5,057 nt of DNA from Syntrophaceae bacterium (GCA_003165115.1 PLSJ01000520.1:534-5590), one strand, 5' to 3'. Shown: positions 1 through 5,057, counted from the first letter of the stretch. A program made the numbers and translations. Notes: a model not told the origin generated them from the letters alone.

Positions 1-1300
1 CACCAAGCACAACTTTCTCGTCAAGAGCGCCGAACAGTTGCTCACCATCATCCCCAGGGCCTTCAGCATCGCCCTCTCGGGCCGTCCCGGCCCCGTCCTC
101 ATCGACGTCCCGAAGGACGTCCAGCTTGCGGAGATCGACGTGGGGCATTGGCCGGCGCCGGGGGTGAAGGCGGCGCTTCCCGCAATCGACCGCGCCGCGG
201 TTACCGATGCGGCCTCCATGATCGCCCGCGCCAAAAGACCGGTGATTTATGCCGGAGGCGGCGTGGTCGGGTCGGGATGCCACGGCCCGCTCTATGACCT
301 GGCGAAAAAGAACGGCATACCCGTGGCCCTTACCCTCATGGGTCTCGGCACCTTTCCGCCCCATGACCCCCTGTACCTCGGCATGCTGGGCATGCACGGC
401 TCTCCCCTGTGCAATACCGTCCTCGACGAAGCGGACCTTGTCCTCGCTCTCGGCGTGAGGTTCGACGACCGCGCCGTGGGCCGGGCGGACGAGTTCTGTC
501 GCAGGGCCGGGATCATTCACGTCGATGTCGATGCCGCCGAGATCCACAAGATAAGAAGGGCCGACCTGCCGATAGTGGGGGACCTGGGCACCGTAATAAG
601 CGCGTTGTTGCCCATGGTCGCGAGCGACGGGCGGGATGCGTGGCTTTCGAGGATATCGGCACTCAAGGCTGCCCTCCCCTGCGGCCCGAATCCACGAAAC
701 GGCGGCCTCCATCCCATCGATGCCATCAAAACGGCCCATTCCCTGGCTCCGGCCGACGCTATCGTCTGCACCGACGTGGGACAGCATCAGATGTGGGCGG
801 CGCAAGGTTATCCTTTAGCAAAAGCGGGGACCTTTCTCACCTCGGGCGGCCTCGGCACCATGGGTTTCGGCCTTCCCACCGCCATAGGCGCGGCGCTGGC
901 CAACCCCGGCCGCCGCGTCCTGTGCATAAGCGGCGACGGCTCGTTCCAGATGAACATTCAGGAACTGGCCACACTCGCCGAACTCGGTCTCCCGGTCACC
1001 ATATTGCTCTTTAACAACGGTCATCTCGGCCTCGTGAGGCAGCAGCAGGAGCTGTTTTATGAAGGGAATTACATCGCCTCCCGGTTCGACCTGAAGCTGG
1101 ATTTCGCAGCCATCAGCCGGCAATTCGGTATTCAGGGCTTTTCCGTGAAACAACCGGAATCCATAACGGACGTTCTAAGAGAGGCTTTATCCCACGACGG
1201 CCCGTCGCTGGTGGACATACCGGTGCATCACGAGGAAAAGGTCTTTCCCATGGTGGCGCCGGGCCGGGCGAACACGGAGATGATCGGAATCGATCTGTGA
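1..1300 (+). CDS. ilvB: Acetolactate synthase large subunit, AHAS I (IlvB) type, 5' partial
   Basis: This is a thiamine-diphosphate enzyme that condenses two pyruvates to acetolactate, or pyruvate with 2-ketobutyrate, in cytosolic valine/leucine/isoleucine synthesis. The open frame runs in from the left edge (first whole codon at 2, reading TKHNFLVKSAEQ), so the TTG at 38 is internal. About 432 residues are visible of a family length near 560. The missing part holds most of the N-terminal PYR domain and its catalytic Glu. Visible landmarks are GRPGPVLIDVPKDV, the FAD-region motif GVRFDDR (452-472), DVGQHQMW (773-796), and the ThDP/Mg motif from GDG (932-940) to NN (1013-1018). The tail EEKVFPMVAPGRANTEMIG closely resembles E. 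coli IlvB. A Gln (1043-1045) occupies the position that is Trp in most acetolactate synthases, again as in IlvB. No small subunit (ilvN) follows; the next gene is unrelated. Family assignment is secure. Subtype rests on remembered IlvB sequence. Confidence 0.95.
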   Translation, partial: TKHNFLVKSAEQLLTIIPRAFSIALSGRPGPVLIDVPKDVQLAEIDVGHWPAPGVKAALPAIDRAAVTDAASMIARAKRPVIYAGGGVVGSGCHGPLYDLAKKNGIPVALTLMGLGTFPPHDPLYLGMLGMHGSPLCNTVLDEADLVLALGVRFDDRAVGRADEFCRRAGIIHVDVDAAEIHKIRRADLPIVGDLGTVISALLPMVASDGRDAWLSRISALKAALPCGPNPRNGGLHPIDAIKTAHSLAPADAIVCTDVGQHQMWAAQGYPLAKAGTFLTSGGLGTMGFGLPTAIGAALANPGRRVLCISGDGSFQMNIQELATLAELGLPVTILLFNNGHLGLVRQQQELFYEGNYIASRFDLKLDFAAISRQFGIQGFSVKQPESITDVLREALSHDGPSLVDIPVHHEEKVFPMVAPGRANTEMIGIDL

Positions 1301-1371
1301 ATATGGCACCTACCCTTTCGGCCTGTGCCGTAGTATATTAAGTGAAAGAGCATCTCCAAGGAGGGTGAATA

Positions 1372-1779
1372 ATGAAACGCTTGCTTCTGATCGGTCTGCT
1401 TGCGGTGCTGGCTGTCTCGATGACGATGGCCGTCCCGTCATATTCACGGGCGCACGGGGGATGGGGCGCGGGGTGGTTTGTCGGCGGACTTGCCTTGGGC
1501 ACGGCGTTCGGCGTTGCAGCGAGACCTTACTATTACTCTCCTTACTATCCGCCTTACTATTACTATCCGCCGCCCGCGTACGCCTATCCTGCGCCGGCGT
1601 ATGTATACCCGCCTTCCGGCTACGTCTCTCAGCCCGCCCCTTCGTACGCCGCGCCTTCACCGTCTCAGCAGGCTCAAACGCGCCCGAGCGGCGATGGTGA
1701 GTGGGTGACCGTACCCGGTCAGGATGTCAACGGCACGTGGGTCCCCGAGCATAAAGCCTGGGTGCCGAGGGGCAAGTAG
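1372..1779 (+). CDS. Small exported Tyr/Pro-rich protein with glycine zippers, function unknown
   Basis: The product has 135 residues and I do not recognise a named family. The start is fixed by a strong ribosome site (AAGGAGGGTG, 1358-1367) 7 bases before the ATG. Residues 1-27 look like a Sec signal peptide: Lys-Arg, a Leu/Ala-rich core, and a likely cut after Ser-Arg-Ala27. Residues 28-50 are Gly-rich and hydrophobic with GxxxG spacing (G30/34/38 and G39/43/47), suggesting membrane insertion or oligomer packing. Residues 52-85 contain 14 Tyr and 11 Pro. Residues 86-108 are a Ser/Pro/Gln linker. The tail, residues 109-132, has paired WV-x-VPG and TWVP...AWVP segments, like the Trp/Pro tails of many exported proteobacterial proteins. 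There is no lipobox Cys. An envelope or periplasmic location is inferred. It lies 71 bases after the ilvB stop and probably has its own transcript. Real gene: high confidence; role: unknown. Confidence 0.8.
   Translation: MKRLLLIGLLAVLAVSMTMAVPSYSRAHGGWGAGWFVGGLALGTAFGVAARPYYYSPYYPPYYYYPPPAYAYPAPAYVYPPSGYVSQPAPSYAAPSPSQQAQTRPSGDGEWVTVPGQDVNGTWVPEHKAWVPRGK
1525..1564 (+). repeat. Short direct repeats coding the Tyr/Pro tract
   Basis: CCTTACTATTACT occurs perfectly at 1525-1537 and 1552-1564, with a third related copy (CCTTACTATCC) at 1540-1550. The copies lie in the same reading frame and encode PYYY/PYY-type units, so the tract probably grew by internal duplication and may vary in length between strains. 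Confidence 0.75.
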
Positions 1780-1787
1780 CGCTTTTT

Positions 1788-1813
1788 CCCTTGAAAGGGC
1801 ACGGGGTTTTCTT
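1788..1813 (+). terminator. Weak terminator candidate in the convergent gap
   Basis: The 51-base gap between two convergent stop codons (1780-1830) contains CCCT/AGGG (1788-1791 with 1796-1799, loop TGAA), followed after 7 bases by TTTTCTT (1807-1813). The stem is only 4 bp and alternative pairings exist (for example GCAC/GTGC at 1799-1802 and 1814-1817). It is placed where a terminator would be expected but is not a classical one. No T-tract serves the minus strand. Confidence 0.22.
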
Positions 1814-1830
1814 GTGCGTCCCGGCGCTTG

Positions 1831-2319
1831 TCAGGCGTAATTGGCGAGCTTTTCGGCCCTCCTGCTGCTGAGGACCTCCGTGGCCTCGGCAGCACGCCCC
1901 TCGTCGGCCCGTACCCAGAACAGCAGGCCGCCGGCCAGAACGCCGCTGCCGTAGAACGCTGCAAGCTCTTTAGGCACGCCGAGACCGGCGAGGACATCCC
2001 GTAGACTCTCGAGGGGCTTTTCAGGCATCATTCCACCGCCGGTCATGGCTGCCATCCTGCCCGCCATACGGACAGCACCCACGTCGGGCATGATCACGGA
2101 TCTCCCGTCCAGGACCACACGGTCTATCCCCTGCAAGATCGCCTTTTCTGCCAAAGCCGGCTTGTTCGTCACCCTCAAATTGGCGTCCGACCCCGTCTGT
2201 GCGACGGGCTCCCGAAAAATGATATTCATCTCACCCTCGTCGAAGCGCCTGTCAATCAATTGGGCGACAGCCACTTTCGCCTCATCGTAGCTTTGGAACA
2301 GCGCAAATATCGTTTTCAT
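1831..2319 (-). CDS. General stress protein 17M/YflT-like protein
   Basis: The product has 162 residues from the ATG at 2319, chosen because an AAGGAG ribosome site (2333-2328) lies 8 bases before it. Residues 1-35 (MKTIFALFQSYDEAKVAVAQ and on to NIIF) match the beta-alpha-beta start of the heat-induced stress protein YflT / general stress protein 17M fold. Residues 103-140 (LRDVLAGLGVPKELAAFYGS, then GGLLFWVRADEG) match the second half of such proteins, in which a GVP...A.(F/Y)Y...GG motif precedes a Val-rich strand. The middle (75-99) is Gly/Met/Ala-rich but lacks a clear membrane span. No signal peptide is seen, so the protein is probably cytosolic. Molecular function is not known for the family. 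It is transcribed alone from the minus strand behind a long leader and a strong promoter. The family call rests on sequence pattern only. Confidence 0.7.
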   Translation of the reverse strand: MKTIFALFQSYDEAKVAVAQLIDRRFDEGEMNIIFREPVAQTGSDANLRVTNKPALAEKAILQGIDRVVLDGRSVIMPDVGAVRMAGRMAAMTGGGMMPEKPLESLRDVLAGLGVPKELAAFYGSGVLAGGLLFWVRADEGRAAEATEVLSSRRAEKLANYA

Positions 2320-2535
2320 CGGCTCCACTCCTTTTTCGCGATGCGGGCCGTCTCTTCCGGTCGATGGAAGATGCGCCCTTGCACGAATGGTCGTCGCTGC
2401 CGTGGCATAGCGTGTTTGCCGCAGCTCTTAGGTTGTGTACCGTGCAAGGTTGACGAGCTGGAAACCGCTTAACCCGATTTTACACCCGCCGATTCTCGTC
2501 CTGGTGAGCGGCACCCTCGAAGGTCACGGCGTCTC
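2320..2535 (-). ncRNA. Candidate structured 5' leader (cis-regulatory RNA) of the stress-protein gene
   Basis: The gap between the stress-protein start (2319) and the Nudix stop (2628) holds no convincing gene. The predicted transcript from the promoter at 2542-2569 would begin near 2535 and run about 216 nt before the start codon. Reading the minus strand it offers four hairpins in series. H1 is GGTG/CACC (2515-2512 with 2506-2503). H2 is GACGAG/CTCGTC (2500-2495 with 2457-2452, 37-nt loop). H3 is CCTTGCACG/CGTGCAAGG (2449-2441 with 2385-2377), enclosing GCTGC/GCAGC (2425-2421 with 2400-2396) and GGCA/TGCC (2420-2417 with 2407-2404). H4 is TCTTCC/GGAAGA (2371-2366 with 2358-2353). No U-tract follows any of them, so a readthrough leader is more likely than a separate terminated RNA. 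It matches no riboswitch, 6S, SRP or RNase P signature I know. The folding is read by eye and may be partly chance in G+C-rich DNA. Confidence 0.4.
2328..2333 (-). promoter_or_regulatory. Ribosome binding site that decides the stress-protein start
   Basis: On the minus strand AAGGAG occupies 2333-2328, within an A-rich stretch. An in-frame GTG at 2328-2326 overlaps this site and cannot be served by it. The ATG at 2319-2317 sits at ideal spacing and is the start. Confidence 0.8.
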
Positions 2536-2542
2536 AAGGTCA
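2520..2542. repeat. Direct repeat AAGGTCA at the transcription start, possible operator
   Basis: AAGGTCA occurs on the plus strand at 2520-2526 and 2536-2542, a 16-base period. The second copy touches the downstream edge of the -10 hexamer and the first lies about 10-15 bases past the predicted start. This is where a repressor would bind, but no known regulator is recognised. Confidence 0.35.
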
Positions 2543-2569
2543 ATATAAGTCTTCCTGAAAAGCTGTCAA
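2542..2569 (-). promoter_or_regulatory. Strong sigma-70-type promoter for the stress-protein gene
   Basis: On the minus strand a perfect TTGACA (2569-2564) is followed by a 16-base spacer and TATATT (2547-2542), five of six matches to the -10 consensus. Transcription would begin near 2535, heading to the gene at 2319. It lies just after the Nudix stop, so the two minus-strand genes need not share a transcript. No clear terminator separates them (2570-2627 contains only G+C-rich sequence with a GGGCCC palindrome). Confidence 0.72.
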
Positions 2570-2627
2570 GCGCCGGCGGGCCGATAGACGAAGAGATTTC
2601 ATGCGATGCGGACGGGCCCAGGTCCCC

Positions 2628-3065
2628 TTATTTCGGCTGGGTAACATCCGGTACGGGCCGTTCGCCCGTCTGGATAAAGGTGTAGTAGTCGGCGACGATC
2701 TCGCGGTGGTCGAAGACCATGCGGTCAGGCAGCGTATCGAAGGTGAAGACACGGGCACTTTTCGCATCGTCGGCGGCGGCGAGAATACCTGCGCCCTCGG
2801 CGATGTAGACGATGCTGATCCCATGACCTCTCGGGTCCCTCGAAGGCTTCCCGTACGCATAGAACAGCTCCCGAAGCGTCACGTCGAGGGACGTCTCTTC
2901 CCGCGCCTCCCTTGCCGCCGCGTTTTCGAGCGACTCGCCCACGTCCACGAATCCGCCGGGCAGGGCCCAGCCGTGAGGCTCGTTCTTCCGCTCGATAAGC
3001 ACGATCCCGTCCTGGTATTCGATAATGATGTCCGTGGCCACAAGAGGCGTTATAGGTTTTCCCAT
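2628..3065 (-). CDS. Nudix hydrolase, probable ADP-ribose pyrophosphatase type
   Basis: The product has 145 residues, the usual size for a single Nudix domain. The enzyme would hydrolyse a nucleoside diphosphate linked to another group, with Mg2+ held by the Glu residues of the Nudix box. The box runs from G38: GFVDVGE (38-44), seven residues, then REAREETSL (52-60), with R52, E53, E56 and E57 all present. The box's second Gly is replaced by Ser59. LPGGF (35-39) precedes it, and RDPRGHGIS downstream resembles the RDPRGH segment common in ADP-ribose pyrophosphatase-like members. That suggests but does not prove the substrate. No signal peptide is seen, so the protein is cytosolic. The ATG at 3065 has no Shine-Dalgarno site, while a -10 element ends 7 bases before it, so translation may be leaderless. 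The gene is divergent from treZ and upstream of, but separately promoted from, the stress-protein gene. Confidence 0.92.
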   Translation of the reverse strand: MGKPITPLVATDIIIEYQDGIVLIERKNEPHGWALPGGFVDVGESLENAAAREAREETSLDVTLRELFYAYGKPSRDPRGHGISIVYIAEGAGILAAADDAKSARVFTFDTLPDRMVFDHREIVADYYTFIQTGERPVPDVTQPK

Positions 3066-3072
3066 GATGAGA

Positions 3073-3102
3073 AGTATAAGCCTTTATGAGGGCCGGGGGC
3101 AA
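3073..3102 (-). promoter_or_regulatory. Candidate promoter of the Nudix gene
   Basis: The minus strand shows TTGCCC (3102-3097, four of six -35 matches), an 18-base spacer and TATACT (3078-3073, five of six). The predicted start, near 3066, falls directly before the ATG at 3065, which would leave no 5' leader. Confidence 0.42.
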
Positions 3103-3190
3103 CTATGAAGCGCCATGCGCGCCGCGGACCGCTCTTCTTTCATCCGACGGCCGATGCTTGAAGACATCGATCATGAGCCGTACTCACCGA

Positions 3191-3219
3191 TTGACATAGC
3201 CGGACCCGCTCGTTAGATT
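3191..3219 (+). promoter_or_regulatory. treZ: Sigma-70-type promoter of treZ
   Basis: A perfect TTGACA (3191-3196), a 17-base spacer and TAGATT (3214-3219, four of six) predict a start near 3226 and a leader of about 35 bases. It lies in the 195-base divergent gap (3066-3260). Apart from the two promoters and the ribosome site, I see nothing else convincing in that gap. Confidence 0.65.
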
Positions 3220-3250
3220 AATTGCAACGTCGCGTTCGACAACAATGTGT

Positions 3251-3255
3251 GAGGG
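3251..3255 (+). promoter_or_regulatory. treZ: Ribosome binding site that decides the treZ start
   Basis: GAGGG sits 5 bases before the ATG at 3261. The ATG at 3257 is out of frame and stops within 16 codons. The in-frame ATG at 3279, which would give a more typical TreZ beginning (MRKFPIGAE), has no ribosome site at suitable spacing. Confidence 0.6.
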
Positions 3256-3260
3256 CATGA

Positions 3261-5057
3261 ATGGTCAAAACGTCGGTCATGCGAAAATTTCCCATAGGCG
3301 CTGAAGCCATGCGGGAAGGTGGCGTATCGTTCAGAGTCTGGGCCGAAAACCATTCGCGCGTCGCCGTGGTGATCGAGGGCGGCGCCGGCGCGAACCCGCT
3401 TCCCTTCCCGCTCGAAAGGGAAGAAAACGATTATTTCGGAGGCGTGGTCCCGGCGGCGGCGGAAGGGACACTCTACCGTTTTCAGGTCGGAGAGGGGCGC
3501 ACGCTCTACCCTGACCCCGCTTCGCGCTGCCAGCCGGACGGGCCACACGGCCCGTCAAAGGTGATCGACCCCGCCGGCTTCACGTGGAGCGACGGTCACT
3601 GGGACGGCGCGGATATCGAAGGATCGGTGATCTACGAGATGCATATAGGGACGTTTACCGCGGAAGGCACATGGAAGGCCGCGGAAGCAGAGCTTGAGGA
3701 CCTCGCCAGATGCGGCATCACGGTGATCGAGCACATGCCGGTCGCCGATTTCCCCGGTCGCTTCGGCTGGGGGTACGACGGCGTCGACCTCTTCGCGCCT
3801 ACCCGCCTCTACGGCTCGCCCGACGACTTCCGATCGTTCGTCAACGCGGCCCATCGCCACGGCATCGCCGTCATCCTTGACGTCGTCTACAACCATCTCG
3901 GCCCGGAAGGCAACTTTCTTCCCGTATTCTCCGACTCCTATTTCACGGACCGGTACACGAACGAATGGGGCAAGGCCATCAATTTCGACGGACCCAGTAG
4001 CGGACCGGTCCGCGAATTCTTCGCGAGCAATGCCCGCTACTGGATCGAGGAATTCCATCTCGACGGCCTGCGTCTCGATGCTACCCAGGTCATCTATGAT
4101 GCCTCGGCCGAGCATGTCATCGCGCTCGTCACCCGCGCGGTGAGGGAGGCGGCGGGGACACGGCGGACAATCGTCGTCGCCGAGAACGAGTCCCAGTGCG
4201 CACGCCTCGCGCAGCCGCGAGACCAGGGGGGGTACGGCCTCGACGCCCTCTGGAATGACGATTTCCACCACAGCGCGCAGGTGGCCCTCACGGGCCGGCG
4301 CGAGGCATATTACACGGATTATCTCGGCTCACCCCAGGAATTCATCTCGATGATCAAGCGCGGCTACCTCTACCAGGGCCAGCACTACGCATGGCAGCAG
4401 AAGCGCCGGGGGACGCCCGCACACGACCTCCCACCCGCGGCCTTCGTCCTCTTCATCGAAAACCACGACCAGATCGCCAACTCGTGCTGCGGCCACAGGG
4501 TACACATGCGCGCGAGCCCCGCGCTCGTCAGGGCCATGACCGCCCTTTTCCTGCTCGCGCCGGGAACGCCCATGCTTTTTCAGGGTCAGGAATTCGCTGC
4601 CTCGGCGCCTTTTCTCTATTTCGCCGATCTGGCTGGCGATTTTCTTGACGACGTCAGCAAGGGGAGAAGAGAATTCCTCTCCCAGTTTCCGAGTCTCGCA
4701 GGTCCCGATTTTCAACCACCGGACGCGGGGAGCCTCTCCACGTTCCTCCGCTGCAAGCTCGACAGGTCCGAACGGGAGAGTCACTCCGGGACATACGCCC
4801 TCCACAAGGACCTCCTGAGAATGAGGCGGGAAGACGCTGTTTTCCACGCGCAGAAAAGGGGCGCGGTCGACGGGGCCGTGCTGGCCAAGGACGCCTTTCT
4901 GCTCCGTTTTTTCGGCGACCACGGTGACGACCGCCTTGTGATGGTCAATTTCGGCATCGACCTTCTCCTCGCCCCTGCTCCGGAACCAATGCTTGCGCCC
5001 CCGGAAGGAAGGGAGTGGAGGCTCTCCTGGAGCAGAGAGGACTACCGGTACGGCGGG
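3261..5057 (+). CDS. treZ: Malto-oligosyltrehalose trehalohydrolase (GH13), 3' partial
   Basis: TreZ releases free trehalose from maltooligosyl trehalose made by TreY, the second step of trehalose formation from maltodextrin or glycogen; it acts in the cytosol. The frame has 599 residues with no stop before the window ends. It appears to lack only a few dozen C-terminal residues (family about 580-620). The N-terminal beta domain (roughly 1-105) opens with RKFPIGAEAM and FRVWAE. The GH13 barrel starts at VIYEMHIGTFT. All four GH13 regions are visible: DVVYNH (D207-H212), GLRLDA with nucleophile D273, VVAENE with acid/base E308, and ENHDQ with H402-D403. Family-specific stretches are GWGYDGVDLFAPTRLYG, PEGN...YFTDRY...WG.AINFDGP, and LDALWNDDFHHSA. 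These favour TreZ over branching enzyme GlgB, which has a different WGY context. TreY and a debranching enzyme would be expected nearby but are not in view. It has its own promoter and diverges from the Nudix gene. Confidence 0.93.
   Translation, partial: MVKTSVMRKFPIGAEAMREGGVSFRVWAENHSRVAVVIEGGAGANPLPFPLEREENDYFGGVVPAAAEGTLYRFQVGEGRTLYPDPASRCQPDGPHGPSKVIDPAGFTWSDGHWDGADIEGSVIYEMHIGTFTAEGTWKAAEAELEDLARCGITVIEHMPVADFPGRFGWGYDGVDLFAPTRLYGSPDDFRSFVNAAHRHGIAVILDVVYNHLGPEGNFLPVFSDSYFTDRYTNEWGKAINFDGPSSGPVREFFASNARYWIEEFHLDGLRLDATQVIYDASAEHVIALVTRAVREAAGTRRTIVVAENESQCARLAQPRDQGGYGLDALWNDDFHHSAQVALTGRREAYYTDYLGSPQEFISMIKRGYLYQGQHYAWQQKRRGTPAHDLPPAAFVLFIENHDQIANSCCGHRVHMRASPALVRAMTALFLLAPGTPMLFQGQEFAASAPFLYFADLAGDFLDDVSKGRREFLSQFPSLAGPDFQPPDAGSLSTFLRCKLDRSERESHSGTYALHKDLLRMRREDAVFHAQKRGAVDGAVLAKDAFLLRFFGDHGDDRLVMVNFGIDLLLAPAPEPMLAPPEGREWRLSWSREDYRYGG

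Noticed and set aside
409..1014. Plus-strand 201-codon frame inside ilvB
   Set aside because: Arg/Gly/Pro-rich out-of-frame translation of conserved acetolactate synthase sequence; no ribosome site.
1304..1319. TGGCAC followed by CTTTC, resembling a sigma-54 promoter
   Set aside because: The -24 half matches, but the GC of the -12 element is missing at the required spacing (CTTT instead of TTGC).
1525..1564. CRISPR-like repeat array
   Set aside because: The repeats are 13 bases, in frame, and encode the Tyr/Pro tract; there are no spacers.
1310..1660. Minus-strand 116-codon frame opposite the exported-protein gene
   Set aside because: The plus-strand product has a strong ribosome site, a signal peptide and ordered segments; the antisense product is low-complexity Arg/Ser/Pro.
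2260..2472. Plus-strand 70-codon frame across the leader region
   Set aside because: It overlaps the stress-protein start antisense, has no ribosome site and no recognisable sequence.
2320..2535. Known RNA classes for the leader (6S, SRP RNA, RNase P, c-di-GMP or Moco riboswitch)
   Set aside because: None of the conserved core sequences I know for these classes are present.
3555..4271. Antisense open frame of 238 codons opposite treZ
   Set aside because: It mirrors the strongly conserved TreZ frame with all catalytic motifs; long antisense frames are expected in G+C-rich genes. No ribosome site or family resemblance.
4329..4922. Antisense open frame of 197 codons opposite the treZ 3' half
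   Set aside because: Same reason: shadow of the conserved GH13 coding frame.
3261..5057. Glycogen branching enzyme (GlgB) as an alternative for the GH13 gene
   Set aside because: The segment GWGYDGVDLFAPTRLYG and the pattern around E308 and H402-D403 match TreZ rather than GlgB.

Overview
The window is G+C-rich bacterial chromosome with ordinary Shine-Dalgarno sites and sigma-70-type promoter hexamers. It codes on both strands with short gaps and shows no insertion sequence, phage gene, tRNA, rRNA or CRISPR array. An AHAS-I-type IlvB, a secreted Tyr/Pro-rich protein with glycine zippers, a Nudix hydrolase and a TreZ trehalohydrolase fit a Gram-negative proteobacterium or a Desulfobacterota-like lineage. 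That placement is inference; no marker gene is present.

Layout. Positions 1-1300 (+) hold the C-terminal three quarters of an acetolactate synthase large subunit. Positions 1372-1779 (+) encode a small exported protein with a glycine-zipper segment, a Tyr/Pro-rich tract and a Trp/Pro tail. A 51-base convergent gap follows. Positions 1831-2319 (-) encode a protein resembling general stress protein 17M/YflT. Upstream of it lies a gap of about 308 bases without a convincing gene. This gap carries a near-consensus promoter on the minus strand (2542-2569) and a predicted 5' leader of about 216 nt that can fold into several hairpins. Positions 2628-3065 (-) encode a Nudix hydrolase that may be read from a leaderless mRNA. 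A 195-base divergent gap carries promoters for both sides. Positions 3261-5057 (+) encode malto-oligosyltrehalose trehalohydrolase (TreZ), which lacks only its extreme C-terminus at the window edge.

How the genes relate. The five genes do not form one pathway or one operon; three of them have their own candidate promoter. A loose stress theme can be inferred: trehalose production from maltodextrins or glycogen (TreZ), a stress-protein-like gene behind a long leader, and a Nudix enzyme that may clear ADP-ribose-type metabolites. The most unusual signal is the long structured leader at 2320-2535, with a repeated 7-base motif at its transcription start. No wholly new multi-gene system is visible.
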